From assembly GCF_900115925.1 (NCBI RefSeq), contig NZ_FOYF01000007.1, positions 1 to 56,639 of the forward strand: a stretch of DNA of 56,639 nt, written 5' to 3'. The notes beneath the pieces are model-generated. The model was not told the DNA's origin. It worked only from the letters and a program-made list of their open reading frames with translations, and did no database searches. This document shows, in pieces, positions 15,506-25,768 of this stretch (positions within the stretch are counted from its first letter, which is position 1; each line of letters opens with the position of its first letter). Origin of the DNA: Bacillus sp. cl95. GTDB lineage: Bacteria; Bacillota; Bacilli; Bacillales; Cytobacillaceae. Made by a program: the position numbers and the translations under genes.

Positions 15506-18500
15506 ATGAATAAGACAGTATTGTCTGTAACAAAGAAGAGGAAGAGGTTAGCTAAGAGAATTATAAGTATTTTATGTATTTTTTGTATATCGATACTGTA
15601 TGTGGTGCCCTATTCGGCCTTTGCAAGTGGAATTGATAACGAAGAATTGAGAGAAGCTGCAAATATAGATGTTCATTTTAAGGATAAATGGCAAGATTAT
15701 CAAGAATTACTTGGACTAGAAGTCACACAGGACACATGGAATGTGAGACTTTACTCTGATGCTGAACTATTGACTTGGACTGGACTAAAAGAGCTTCCAT
15801 TTGGTTCAGTAGCGTATAAGGCTTGGTTTGGAGAAAGTGACAAGGAGATAATAAAAGAAGCCGTGGTAGAGGGTGCAACAGAAGGCGTTGAGAAAGGACT
15901 AGGTCTAGGTGTTTTTAAAGATGCTTTTAAGGGAGTCCAAACCATTGAAGATTTAAACAAGGCGGAGGAAAGGTTAGATACGATAGAGTCTACTATTTCT
16001 ACAGCAAAAGAGATCAATGCCTATTTGGAAACGGATGAACCGAAGTCTTTAACAGCTATGAAGATCTTAACTTTTGGTTTCTTATCTAACGATAGAGAAC
16101 TTGATATAACAGATTGGAATTTCATTTCTCTGCCGTATATAGCAAACTATAAATTTTATTCTAACGCGTTTCAAAAAGGAAGCGTAATTAGAGTAGATGA
16201 TAGTTTAACGGTAGTAAACGGTGCAGAATTAAGATCATTCGATGATATTTCTACTCCAGAGATAAGTACAAATAATAGTGAAGAAGAAGGGGAAGAAACG
16301 GAAGAAAGGATAAGAAAACTTGTTTATAGTATTTATCAAGAATTAGATGGCAAGGAGGCACCCTATTATACTTCGTACACTGAGAGTTTAATAGAAGCCT
16401 ATGATGAGGAACTCGCTGATTTTCAAGCTGATATGGATGCATTATCAGATACAGTAGAAATAATGAGAGGCGAAGTAGAAAAAGAGGCTAAAGAAAATGT
16501 GTTTGGAACAGATGAAGCTGTACTTGATGGACAAGAATCAGAGACAGTTAATATACAAGATAAAGTAATAGAACAAAAGATTCGCGAAAAGATTAGTAAG
16601 CCTACTGGGGATATTACATATAATGATTTGAAAAAAATCGTCGAGCTGGATTTATCAAATCTGAATATCAGCGATATCGAAGTACTTAAATATATGGTCA
16701 ATTTAAAAGAGTTGAAATTAGACAATAACTTTATCATAGATATATCTCCATTGCAATCGTTAAAAAGATTAGTGTTTTTAAGTATGAATAATAATCCATT
16801 AAATGATGCTTCGCTTGATCTATTGCAGAGGATGTTCAAGAATGGTGTCGACATTATAAGCAACAAACTAGAATTTACAAGTGAGCCTAATAATACGTTA
16901 TCCGAAGCAAAACTGCTGAATGTAAACGAAAGCATTCTAGGGAGTTTGGGTTATGAGGATGTTGATTATTTTAAGGTTAATGTGACTCAAGAGGGTCTAT
17001 TAAAATTAAATTTTGTAGCGGATGATAATATTTGGTGGCCAAGGGCAAACATCGTGAATAGTGCAGGGGAATCCCTCGGTTCTTCTCTAAACGTAATGCC
17101 AGGTGTTTACTATATTGAGGTCAAAAAGCAAGAAAAAATAGGGAAATACTCATTAACTCCACAGTTTATACCATTTGAGCATAATGACACTGAGGAAAAT
17201 GATCGTTTGGATCAGGCCGAAGAGATAGGGATAAATACAGCTAAGTACGGATATTTAGGTTCCTATTTTAGTGATAAAAATGATTACGATAATATGGATT
17301 ATTTTAAAATAAAGGTAAATGAAGAAGGATTTTTAGATTTAAAGCTTTCATCTCATGATTTGTGGAATACCAAGGTAGATATCGTGAATGAAAAAGGTGA
17401 ATCATTTGGTTCGTCTGAACAAATCATGCCAGGTACCTATTATATTCAAGTAGAAAGGTATCGATATTACCAAGGAATTGGCGCATATACGCTCTATCCT
17501 AAATTTACGGCGTTTAGCTCCAATGATGTTGAAAACAACGACAGCATTGAGCAAGCTGAAACCTTAACATTGAATGAGAATAAGTATGGACACCTAGGCT
17601 CATATGACAAGGGTGATTACGATACCATCGATTATTTTAAAATAAACATAAGTGAAGAAGGACTATTAAACTTAAAATTTGAATACCTTGGTTGGTTCTA
17701 CGCAAATGCCTATATTGTCAACAGCGATGGTAAGTCATTTGGTGAGTCACAACAGCTTATGCCAGGTACCTATTACATTCAAGTTAAAAGGTCGGTAGGA
17801 TGTGGATCTTATACGCTCAATCCTGAGTTTACTACTGATGATAAGAAAGATGCAGAGCCTAATGACAGTCTTGATCAGGCCGAAAATGTGGATCTGAATA
17901 CAACGGCATATGGATATTTAGGTTCGTATGATTCCTTTGGGGACCGAATTGATACACATGATTATTTTAAGATTCAAGTTACCCAAGAAGGAGATTTTAG
18001 TCTTAATTTTAATAAGGACAGCTCTCTCTTTGGATATGGATACCTTATAAATAGTACTGGTGAAACTATAGGGATTCAAGGGGACCCGAAAACACTTAAA
18101 CCCGGAACTTACTACATCGATCTCTATGGATGGTATGGTTACGGAAAATACGCTCTTGAAACAAAATTTGTTCCGAGTGAGATTGTATTTACAGTCAATC
18201 CGATAACAGATCAGTCTTTGGAAGTAACAGGGAAAGCGGAAGCAGAAACAATAGTGACGATACAAGCAGGAGACAAAGTTTATTCAGCTCTCGCAGATGC
18301 TAAGGGATATTTCATGGTACCAATCGATTTACAAGTAGCAGGAACGAAGCTAACTATATCAGCAACAAATAATAATGGAAGTGAAGTAAAAGAATTAATT
18401 GTGGCAGATGTAACGGCACCAGAAGCTCCTCAAGTAGAGGAGATAACAGAAACATCTGAAGAAGTTCGAGGTTCAACGGAAGGCGGAGCAGAAATTACTT

Positions 18501-20167
18501 TTGAAATCGGTTCCGATCACTACAAAGGTGTGGCAGACGAGAAAGGGGATTTTATAGTACCGATTCCATTGCAAAAAGCAGGAACTCAAATAGTTGTTAC
18601 TTCTACAGATAAAGCTGGAAATACAAGTGAAGCTACTACAACAGTAGTGATAGATAAAACTGCTCCTTTGAAACCTATAGTCAATGAAGTATCTGATATA
18701 GATACTATAGTAACTGGGGATGCAGAAGCAGGTTCAACTGTAACAGTTGAGGTTGGTGATGAAAAGTATAGCGGATTAGCTGAGGATGGAACCTTTAGTA
18801 TTGAAATACCTCAACAGAGAGCCGATACTCAATTAACTGTATATGTAACAGATGCTTCTAATAATGTAAGTGTTCCGCAAATCATTACGGTACTTGATAA
18901 GCGATCGCCGATAGTGACTGGAGTAGCGACAAATGGCATTTACAATAAAGATGTTACCGTGTCTTTTAATGAAGGAAAAGCTACATTGAATGGTGATCCT
19001 TTTGAGAGTGAAACAATAGTGTCAGCTGAAGGTGTTTATTCGTTGGTAGTTACGGATGAAGCAGGGAATTCAGTTACGGTGAAATTTACGATTGATAAGG
19101 TATCGCCAATAGTTACCGGAATTGAGAACGATGGCGTTTACAACAAAGATGTTACCGTGTCGTTTAATGAAGGAAAGGCTACATTGAATGGTGATCCCTT
19201 TGAAAGTGGAATAGTTTTGTCAGCTGAAGGTGTTTATTTTTTGGTAGTTACGGATGAAGCAGGGAATAAAACGACTGTGAAGTTTACAATTGATAAAACG
19301 GCACCGAAAGTAAGCGGAATCGTAAATAATGCTTATTATAATAAAGATGTGAAAGTCATTTTTGATGAAGGAACGGCCACATTGAATGAAAAAACATTGG
19401 TGAGTGGGACAGTGGTAAAAACAGCAGGAGTTTATATATTGGTTGTGACCGACGCAGCAGGAAACAAAACTACAGTGAAGTTTACGATTGATAAATCACC
19501 ACTAGCTGCACCAAAAGTTGACCGCATTGATAACAATGATAATTTGCTTACGGGAACAGCAGAACCAGGTTCTACAATTGAAGTGTCATCGAATTGGGAA
19601 TTAATTACCACGGGCAGTGCAGGTCCAGATGGAAGATTTAGTATACGTCTACCTAATGCTTATCCAGTCGGATTAATATTAGATGTTACTGCAACTGACC
19701 AAGCAGGAAATACAAGTGCTGTAACAAAGGTAGTTGTTTCGTCTGTTCTTAATGGCTGGGTTGTAGATGGCGGTAAAACCTATCATTATACCAATGGCAT
19801 TATAAATAAAGGTTGGTACAAAGAAACAGGAAAGTGGTTCTTTCTCGATAAGCAAACTGGTGAAAAGAAAACTGGTTGGGTTAAAGATGGTGTCAAATGG
19901 TATTATCTTGATGCAAACGGAGTAATGCAAACTGGATGGGAGAAAGTTAACAACAAGTGGTATTACCTTGATGGCAACGGTGTCATGAAAACAGGCTGGT
20001 TAAATGTTGGTACTTCATGGTACTACTTAGACAGTAGTGGTGTTATGAAAACAGGTTGGCTGAAACTAGGCACGAAATGGTACTTCTTCTACTCTAACGG
20101 TCAAATGGCTGTTAACACGACAGTAAACGGTTATAGATTTGACCGTAACGGTGTTTGGATTAAATAA
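15506..20167 (+). CDS. Giant secreted wall-binding protein: LRR, PPC, Ig-like and CW repeats
   Basis: Starts at ATG 15506 behind AAAAGGAG; 1553 residues. A signal peptide or anchor (IISILCIFCISILYVVPYSA, cut near AFAS) is followed by a helical region to about 350. A short leucine-rich-repeat segment comes next (about 365-448: LDLSNLNISDIEVLKYMVNL). Four pre-peptidase C-terminal (PPC) beta domains follow (about 452-890), each with an ENDxxxQAE start and a MPGTYYIQV end. Then come about seven Ig-like modules (890-1410) of two kinds: GxAEAGSxVTV-type Big_6 units and YNKDVTVSFNEGKATLNG units. The final 140 residues are choline-binding-type CW repeats (GWVKDGVKWYYLDANGVMQT). No LPxTG motif is present. 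It is probably held on wall polymers and acts in adhesion or matrix; no enzyme domain is seen. Confidence 0.88.
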   Translation: MNKTVLSVTKKRKRLAKRIISILCIFCISILYVVPYSAFASGIDNEELREAANIDVHFKDKWQDYQELLGLEVTQDTWNVRLYSDAELLTWTGLKELPFGSVAYKAWFGESDKEIIKEAVVEGATEGVEKGLGLGVFKDAFKGVQTIEDLNKAEERLDTIESTISTAKEINAYLETDEPKSLTAMKILTFGFLSNDRELDITDWNFISLPYIANYKFYSNAFQKGSVIRVDDSLTVVNGAELRSFDDISTPEISTNNSEEEGEETEERIRKLVYSIYQELDGKEAPYYTSYTESLIEAYDEELADFQADMDALSDTVEIMRGEVEKEAKENVFGTDEAVLDGQESETVNIQDKVIEQKIREKISKPTGDITYNDLKKIVELDLSNLNISDIEVLKYMVNLKELKLDNNFIIDISPLQSLKRLVFLSMNNNPLNDASLDLLQRMFKNGVDIISNKLEFTSEPNNTLSEAKLLNVNESILGSLGYEDVDYFKVNVTQEGLLKLNFVADDNIWWPRANIVNSAGESLGSSLNVMPGVYYIEVKKQEKIGKYSLTPQFIPFEHNDTEENDRLDQAEEIGINTAKYGYLGSYFSDKNDYDNMDYFKIKVNEEGFLDLKLSSHDLWNTKVDIVNEKGESFGSSEQIMPGTYYIQVERYRYYQGIGAYTLYPKFTAFSSNDVENNDSIEQAETLTLNENKYGHLGSYDKGDYDTIDYFKINISEEGLLNLKFEYLGWFYANAYIVNSDGKSFGESQQLMPGTYYIQVKRSVGCGSYTLNPEFTTDDKKDAEPNDSLDQAENVDLNTTAYGYLGSYDSFGDRIDTHDYFKIQVTQEGDFSLNFNKDSSLFGYGYLINSTGETIGIQGDPKTLKPGTYYIDLYGWYGYGKYALETKFVPSEIVFTVNPITDQSLEVTGKAEAETIVTIQAGDKVYSALADAKGYFMVPIDLQVAGTKLTISATNNNGSEVKELIVADVTAPEAPQVEEITETSEEVRGSTEGGAEITFEIGSDHYKGVADEKGDFIVPIPLQKAGTQIVVTSTDKAGNTSEATTTVVIDKTAPLKPIVNEVSDIDTIVTGDAEAGSTVTVEVGDEKYSGLAEDGTFSIEIPQQRADTQLTVYVTDASNNVSVPQIITVLDKRSPIVTGVATNGIYNKDVTVSFNEGKATLNGDPFESETIVSAEGVYSLVVTDEAGNSVTVKFTIDKVSPIVTGIENDGVYNKDVTVSFNEGKATLNGDPFESGIVLSAEGVYFLVVTDEAGNKTTVKFTIDKTAPKVSGIVNNAYYNKDVKVIFDEGTATLNEKTLVSGTVVKTAGVYILVVTDAAGNKTTVKFTIDKSPLAAPKVDRIDNNDNLLTGTAEPGSTIEVSSNWELITTGSAGPDGRFSIRLPNAYPVGLILDVTATDQAGNTSAVTKVVVSSVLNGWVVDGGKTYHYTNGIINKGWYKETGKWFFLDKQTGEKKTGWVKDGVKWYYLDANGVMQTGWEKVNNKWYYLDGNGVMKTGWLNVGTSWYYLDSSGVMKTGWLKLGTKWYFFYSNGQMAVNTTVNGYRFDRNGVWIK

Positions 20168-20173
20168 ATTTTG

Positions 20174-20204
20174 GGGGAGTGGTCAATAAGGCCACTCCTT
20201 TTGT
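20174..20204 (+). terminator. Rho-independent terminator
   Basis: GGAGTGG pairs with CCACTCC and is followed by TTTTG. It ends the giant-protein transcript. Confidence 0.8.
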
Positions 20205-20261
20205 GTCGCCCTTTGTTGATAAATCATATAGAATCAAGGACCTTAATGTAAGTCCTTGAAT

Positions 20262-20657
20262 TTAATCTTTTTGAAGAAAGGAGATTGATATTCTATTAAT
20301 TTTTTGTCGCCTTCTTCGTAAAACCTCTGATAAAGAAAAATGAGCGAAACCAAAAATGAGTCCAGTAAAGGTTAAGAAAAAAGAAGTAAATTGACTATAG
20401 TTCTGTCTTAATAATAATACGGAAGAGACACCAAGTAACATTAATACGAGGAGCAAAACTATTACTTTCAGCCTTCTGTTTTTTAGCATCCACATCAAAA
20501 CATTTAGAATGACGCTATATAAGACAAAATAAGCGGGAATGAATACTAAGGTTGTAACATCACCAAAAAGGGGGAATTCACCAAATGGGCTCGGAAAGGA
20601 AAAACAGGTGAGCCATGCTGAAACTAAAAGTGAAAGGAATATCCATATATAGTACAT
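20262..20657 (-). CDS. Hypothetical integral membrane protein
   Basis: ATG 20657 has GGGGAG about ten bases upstream, giving 131 residues; the longer open frame has no supported start. Four hydrophobic segments are present (IWIFLSLLVSAWLTCF, TLVFIPAYFVLYSVILNVLM, VIVLLLVLMLLGVSSVLLL, FTSFFLTFTGLIFGFAHF), with a basic cytosolic tail. The family is not recognised. It lies 65 bases downstream of the next minus-strand gene and may share its transcript. Confidence 0.65.
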   Translation of the reverse strand: MYYIWIFLSLLVSAWLTCFSFPSPFGEFPLFGDVTTLVFIPAYFVLYSVILNVLMWMLKNRRLKVIVLLLVLMLLGVSSVLLLRQNYSQFTSFFLTFTGLIFGFAHFSLSEVLRRRRQKINRISISFLQKD

Positions 20658-20722
20658 TTCTATTAACTCCCCAACAAAAGTATTCTTTAGCCAGTGTGCT
20701 TGGCCCAGGTAGGGTGAAGTAA

Positions 20723-21091
20723 TCATCGTGGTGACACAGATCCACCATAGTAAATGACAACAGGTATTTTTTCATGCTCCTGACAGTAGTTAGATTTATG
20801 GACCCGTTTCTTATAGATAGCACAATAATCTCCTGGCCGCATCGACACGCAGTTGTCACATGAGAAACGACCATTTGATGTACGAATTCCTAACTCTTTT
20901 AGAGTGTTTTCTGTCTCGTTTTGCAAATCAACGAATGGACCTTGTGACTTCTGTTTTTCTAACCTTTGCTGTTCTTCTAACTGCATTTGAAACTCAAAAC
21001 GTTCTTTGGGCGACATCTGTTTCTTTAGTTTCTTTCTATTTCGAGCTTCATTCTTTGATTCTTTCATTTGCTGTTTCATTTTTTTATTCAA
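20723..21091 (-). CDS. Small basic protein with C-terminal zinc-ribbon-like motif
   Basis: TTG start with AGGGATG upstream; 122 residues. The first 60 are Lys/Glu/Gln-rich and helical (KKQMSPKERFEFQMQLEEQQ). The C-terminal half has a four-Cys pattern, CDNC-x(8)-C-x(10)-C, in RFSCDNCVSMRPGDYCAIYK and KSNYCQEHEK, which could bind zinc. No family name is known to me. A nucleic-acid role would fit the basic coil plus zinc-binding layout but is speculative. Confidence 0.65.
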   Translation of the reverse strand: MNKKMKQQMKESKNEARNRKKLKKQMSPKERFEFQMQLEEQQRLEKQKSQGPFVDLQNETENTLKELGIRTSNGRFSCDNCVSMRPGDYCAIYKKRVHKSNYCQEHEKIPVVIYYGGSVSPR

Positions 21092-21753
21092 GTTGTTTTC
21101 ATCCCTTTAACATTCACCAATGTAAAACACCTCTTATTAATTGCTACCTTCATTATCAATAAATTGATAGAGTTGCGAATGGCTTGTTCCTGTAGATTTT
21201 CAAGTTTAATCGGTAAATTGACTGTCATTAATATATTTAGATTAGACTTTATCATTCTCTTGTCTAAAATTAGTATTCCTTTTGAAAAGCAATACCTTTA
21301 AATTCACTATATGATGACGGTTTTACTGTGTCAAACTACGATCATACACTGGTTTCTAGAATGGTCATTCTTTACATACTCCAAGAATCAAAGGTTGCCA
21401 AATCTCACGTGCGGAATACCAGACATTTTCATTGGTCTAAACAATTCTATTATTTTTTTCATAGGGATGAATCTGAGTTTTCTTCTACGCTAAAACCCAT
21501 CTTATAAAGCTCTGCAAAGTAGACCGTCAGGAACTTCTTATTGTAATAGGCAATTAGATTTTCACTGTTGCTGTAGACATCAGTTTACGTACAATCTGCT
21601 TGAAGGATTGGAGTGAAAAGGTTATAGATTTGGTAGGGATTTTTTACAAACAGATACTTGTATTCGAACTACTTAAAATTCCCATTTTATATGTTATATT
21701 TGTAAAGTATTTAAAGTATGGTTATTTGTTAGAGATATTCAGGGGGGAAATGG
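21092..21753. other. 660-base stretch without an intact gene
   Basis: Several short open frames here lack ribosome sites. On the minus strand about 21490-21580 encodes a coding-looking KKFLTVYFAELYKMGFSVEE and then a stop, perhaps a scrap of a lost gene. The last 150 bases are A/T-rich and should hold the promoter of the next giant protein. No riboswitch is recognised. Confidence 0.4.
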
Positions 21754-24700
21754 GTGAAACGTTATATAAGTTTACTATTGACACTTGTTCTGGTATTTTC
21801 AGGTTTTAATTTTAATGTAAGTGCTGAAGAGACTGGAACAAATGTGAGTGGAATCATAAAAGAAAACACTACTTGGACAAAAGAGGGTTCGCCTTATAAT
21901 CTGACAGGAGATATCCAGATTGCGAATGATGTTACCTTAACGATTGAGCCGGGTGTTGTGGTCGAGGGAACGAACTACCGAATCAGAGTCTATGGAAATC
22001 TGAAAGCAGTCGGAAACACAAATTTAGAGATTCATTTTGATCATGTAAACATTGATCCTGGTGAAAGTAATTTAGGGAGGCATTTGATTCATGTAGAACA
22101 TGCCAACCTCAATGGTGGGAGCCTTTATCAACCTACGGGGAACGCAGTCTATGGAAGTTTAATTTTGCGAGATTCAAGGTTAGTTAATTTAGAGTCTTAT
22201 TCATATTTATGGTATCCAACAAGTGATGTCTACATTGAAAGAAATGTTTTTATTAATAGTAAGGGGATTAGTGTTGGAACAAGCAACAATGTAAAAGTCT
22301 ATATCACTAATAATCTCTTTTTTAATAATAGCAATTATGCGGTTGAAAACTGGGCAAGCAATGACACGTCCGAAACGATTGTTTCAAAGAACTCTTTTAT
22401 TGATGATCATGATCCCATTAAGCAAACCCTCGTCTTACGTCGTGGAAGTAATATGGCTAAAATGACAGCTGTTAATAATTTTTGGGGAACAACGGATGAA
22501 AGTTTTATTGAACAAATGATTTTTGATAAAAATGACGATTTAGCTTCAGCGAGTTATATAAACTATCAACCTTATTTACAGCAGCCTGATCCTGAGACGC
22601 CTACTGTGGATAAAGAAGCACCAGTGGTAACAGGGGTTGAGAATAGTCATTTCTATAATACTGCTAAAATCATTACTTTTAATGAAGGTACTGCCACGTT
22701 AAATGGCGTTGAAATTGAAAGTGGTTATGTTGTTGAAAATGAAGGTGCTTATGATTTAACGGTTACAGACTTTTCCTTAAACGAAACGGTCGTTCATTTT
22801 ACAATCGATAAGACAGCTCCTGAAATTACTTATAGTCTAGGTACGACAGAGCCAATCAATGATTTTGTAAAATTAAGGGCTGATTTTAAGGATAACTTCG
22901 GGATTGAACGTGTGAAAACTCCAGAGAATAAATATATCGGAGGTATTCATGCTTACGAGTCCTATTTTGATAATGGGGCCTATACGTTTGTAGTTGAAGA
23001 TTTTGCTGGTAATGTCTCCGCGAAAACAATTGAGATATCGAATGTAGATATGGTGAAGCCGATCTTGGAAAGAGTCGATCCAGTAGGCGATAACCAATCC
23101 GTTATCACAGGAAAAACGGAACCACATACCAAAGTGATTGCGCAAATCTTGTATAACGAAATTGGCTCAACTTATGCGGATGAGAATGGAGAATTTAGTA
23201 TTTCGATTCCCGTTCAAAGAGTTGGCAAAATGATCAATGTTCATAGTGAAGATGTAGCAGGGAATCAAAGCGAATGGACGGTTGTAACGGTGGTAGATAA
23301 TACGGCTCCGACAGTATATGGAGTAGAAAACAATGCCGTTTATAATCATGATCGCTTTATTACATTTAATGATGGTTTGGCTACATTAAATGGGTCTGAG
23401 TTCTCTAGTGGGACAACGGTAAAAGCCGAAGGAGACTATCTTCTAAAGGTTGCCGATACGGTTGGAAATGAAACAATCATCCGGTTTAAGATTGATAAAA
23501 CGAAGCCCGTTGTTAATGGAGTTAACGATAACGGACTTTACAACAAGGATGTTGAAATTACATTTAATGAAGGAACTGCTACGCTTAATGGGAATTCTTT
23601 TATTAGCGGAACGGTTGTGGATCTCGAAGGAACGCATACTTTAGGAGTAGTTGATTCAGTAGGTAATTTCACAACATTAACGTTTACAATTGATAAAACA
23701 GCTCCTACTACACCCACAGCAAACCGGGTAACGGACGCGATGCTTGAGGTAACAGGCCTTGCAGAAACAGGCTCAAAGGTGGAAGCAAAGGTAAATGGTA
23801 TGGTGATTGGTACAGGGTATGCAGGATATGCAGGATGGGACGATCAATTCAGAGTGTATATTCCTCTACAAGTGCCAGGCACGGAAATCGTTATTACGGC
23901 AACGGATCTAGCTGGGAACATCAGCAATGAGAAATCGGTGGTTGTAGAAGATGCAACCGCACCTATCAAACCAAAGGTTAACGTTGTAACCGATGCGGAT
24001 GTTGCAGTTCAAGGTCAAGCCGAGGCTTGGTCAACAGTTGAAGTGAAAGTAAATGATTCCGTTATTGGAACAGGTACTACTTCAGGTGATGGGGAATTTC
24101 TTATTGGCATTGAGCTTCAATTAGCCGGTACCGAATTGGTTATTACTGCAACGGATAAGGCAGGAAACGTAAGTGAAGCAACGGTTGTTGTGGTTAAGGA
24201 TGTAACTGCTCCTGAAAAACCAACCGTACATGACGTTACTGATAAGGATTCAGTGGTGACGGGATCAGCGGAAGCAGGATCTAAGGTAGATGTAAAAGTA
24301 GAAGGTAAAGTGATAGGAACGGCTGAAACTGAAAAGGATGGTCAATTTGTTGTCCAGATCCCGGTCCAAACAGATGGAACAGAGATAGTTTTGATTGTAA
24401 CTGACAAAGCTGGCCATGTTAGTGAAGCGGTAGTAGTGGTGGTTAAAGATGTCACAGAGCCATTAAAACCGGTTGTAAATGAAGTAACCGACAAAAGTGT
24501 TACGGTTACTGGTAAGGCGGAAGTTGGCGCGCTTGTTGAAGTAATTGGAAAAGATGGACGAGTAGTAGGGTCAGGGAATGTTGGACTAGAAGGAAAGTTT
24601 TCGGTAACGATCCCTGTACAATCCGCGGGCACCGAGTTAAGTGTTGTTGTATCCGATCAAGCTGGAAACAAAAGTGAAATTGTAAAAATATCATTTGTGA

Positions 24701-25191
24701 AATCCAAGCAGGGGTGGATTTCCGAGAATGGTAAGAGGTATTATTACGAATCCGGAGTAAAGAAAACCGGCTGGTTATCGGATGGTGGAAAGAGGTACTA
24801 TCTAGATGATAGTGGTGCAATGAAGACTGGTTGGTTATCGTTCGGCGGCAAATGGTACTATTTAGATGGCAGCGGAGCAATGAAAACCGGTTGGTTATCG
24901 TCAGGCGGGAAATGGTACTATTTAGATAGCAGTGGAGCAATGAAGACTGGTTGGTTATTATCCGGCGGCAAATGGTACTACTTAGATGGTAGCGGAGTGA
25001 TGAAAACGGGTTGGTTGTCATCCGGCGGCAAATGGTACTACTTAGATGGTAGCGGTGTAATGAAAACTGGTTGGTTATTATCCGGCGGCAAATGGTACTA
25101 TTTAGATGGCAGCGGAGCAATGAAAACCGGTTGGGTTTACATAAACGGCAAAAGGTACTACTTTAATGGTAGTGGTGTTTGGGTGAAGTAA
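21754..25191 (+). CDS. Giant secreted wall-binding protein: beta-helix, Ig-like and CW repeats
   Basis: GTG start six bases after AGGGGGGAA; 1145 residues. Signal peptide YISLLLTLVLVFSGFNFNVSA. Residues about 35-280 form a right-handed parallel beta-helix of the kind in surface proteins (TGDIQIANDVTLTIEPGVVV, then repeated N-rich turns). About residues 285-985 hold Ig-like units of the same two kinds as the 15.5-kb protein: YNKDVEITFNEGTATLNG and VTGSAEAGSKVDVKV. The tail (986-1145) has about eight 20-residue CW repeats (GWLSSGGKWYYLDGSGAMKT). No LPxTG and no enzyme signature are present. It is a paralogue by domain content of the upstream giant, with a different N-terminal domain. The likely role is surface adhesion or matrix binding. 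Confidence 0.88.
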   Translation: MKRYISLLLTLVLVFSGFNFNVSAEETGTNVSGIIKENTTWTKEGSPYNLTGDIQIANDVTLTIEPGVVVEGTNYRIRVYGNLKAVGNTNLEIHFDHVNIDPGESNLGRHLIHVEHANLNGGSLYQPTGNAVYGSLILRDSRLVNLESYSYLWYPTSDVYIERNVFINSKGISVGTSNNVKVYITNNLFFNNSNYAVENWASNDTSETIVSKNSFIDDHDPIKQTLVLRRGSNMAKMTAVNNFWGTTDESFIEQMIFDKNDDLASASYINYQPYLQQPDPETPTVDKEAPVVTGVENSHFYNTAKIITFNEGTATLNGVEIESGYVVENEGAYDLTVTDFSLNETVVHFTIDKTAPEITYSLGTTEPINDFVKLRADFKDNFGIERVKTPENKYIGGIHAYESYFDNGAYTFVVEDFAGNVSAKTIEISNVDMVKPILERVDPVGDNQSVITGKTEPHTKVIAQILYNEIGSTYADENGEFSISIPVQRVGKMINVHSEDVAGNQSEWTVVTVVDNTAPTVYGVENNAVYNHDRFITFNDGLATLNGSEFSSGTTVKAEGDYLLKVADTVGNETIIRFKIDKTKPVVNGVNDNGLYNKDVEITFNEGTATLNGNSFISGTVVDLEGTHTLGVVDSVGNFTTLTFTIDKTAPTTPTANRVTDAMLEVTGLAETGSKVEAKVNGMVIGTGYAGYAGWDDQFRVYIPLQVPGTEIVITATDLAGNISNEKSVVVEDATAPIKPKVNVVTDADVAVQGQAEAWSTVEVKVNDSVIGTGTTSGDGEFLIGIELQLAGTELVITATDKAGNVSEATVVVVKDVTAPEKPTVHDVTDKDSVVTGSAEAGSKVDVKVEGKVIGTAETEKDGQFVVQIPVQTDGTEIVLIVTDKAGHVSEAVVVVVKDVTEPLKPVVNEVTDKSVTVTGKAEVGALVEVIGKDGRVVGSGNVGLEGKFSVTIPVQSAGTELSVVVSDQAGNKSEIVKISFVKSKQGWISENGKRYYYESGVKKTGWLSDGGKRYYLDDSGAMKTGWLSFGGKWYYLDGSGAMKTGWLSSGGKWYYLDSSGAMKTGWLLSGGKWYYLDGSGVMKTGWLSSGGKWYYLDGSGVMKTGWLLSGGKWYYLDGSGAMKTGWVYINGKRYYFNGSGVWVK
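24770..25140 (+). repeat. Tandem 60-bp coding repeats (CW motif)
   Basis: About six 60-base units encode GWLSSGGKWYYLDGSGAMKT-type repeats. Neighbouring copies are nearly identical in DNA, suggesting recent expansion or gene conversion; length variation between strains is likely. Confidence 0.85.
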
Positions 25192-25226
25192 GGTGCTAGA
25201 CCCAATTGTGGTGATGGAGTAAAGGG
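25191..25226 (+). repeat. Degenerate REP-like repeat at the stop codon
   Basis: AGGTGCTAGACCCAATTGTG then GTGATGGAGTAAAGG. It starts immediately after or within the TAA of the giant protein. Confidence 0.65.
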
Positions 25227-25299
25227 TATAGGTGTATACAGTTACTGTGAAATTAGGGGAAGAATAATTAAATTAAATTCTTTGGAGAGAATTCTCTAT

Positions 25300-25352
25300 C
25301 ATAAACAATAGAAGCCATAGTCCTAAGTGAACTGTGGCTTCTATTGTTATTT
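25300..25352. terminator. Bidirectional Rho-independent terminator
   Basis: AACAATAGAAGCCATAG pairs with CTGTGGCTTCTATTGTT and is followed by T-rich DNA. It separates the giant protein gene from the convergent three-gene operon. Confidence 0.85.
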
Positions 25353-25459
25353 TTACGCAAGTAATAAAGTAAGAAAATCGTGTTTTCTTAAGCTTTTAAG
25401 TATAGATGATTGCTTTTATTTGGATGTCAATAAAGAGAAGTGTATCTAAAGTCACTTTC

Positions 25460-25756
25460 TTATTTCCAGATAAATTGAGATTTGGATCCATTATAATCCC
25501 TTTGAAGTTCTTCTAGAAGGGTATCTTCGTATTGATAGCACCTTTTAGTTGAGGTAGCACCTGAGATTTTATTTTTAATAGTTATTGTTTTATGCGAAAG
25601 CATATCCCCATCTTCTGGAGAATAATCTTTATTATTTGTGGTCCTAAAGCTATATTGAACCTTGTGAGGAATCCGGATTTCATGAGAAAGGATTTCGTAA
25701 ATATCTGCATTTCTGAACTCTTTTACAAAATTAATTTGAGCCATTTTAGTAGCCAA
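25460..25756 (-). CDS. Hypothetical protein, third gene of PUA-like operon
   Basis: 98 residues from TTG 25756, or 94 from ATG 25744; the AAGGGA site fits neither perfectly. The sequence is soluble and beta-rich (RIPHKVQYSFRTTNNKDY, HKTITIKNKISGATSTKRCY) with no recognised motif. It begins 12 bases after the stop of the preceding gene. A role with its neighbours is likely, but unknown. Confidence 0.55.
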   Translation of the reverse strand: MATKMAQINFVKEFRNADIYEILSHEIRIPHKVQYSFRTTNNKDYSPEDGDMLSHKTITIKNKISGATSTKRCYQYEDTLLEELQRDYNGSKSQFIWK

Positions 25757-25768
25757 TCCCTTCTTATC

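Noticed and set aside
24506-25120. Long minus-strand open frame opposite the CW repeats
   Set aside because: It is a shadow of the 60-bp coding repeats; its repetitive product has no ribosome site and no recognisable domain.
24770-25140. Regular 60-bp repeats as a CRISPR array
   Set aside because: The units are contiguous, without unique spacers, and encode the CW motif in frame.
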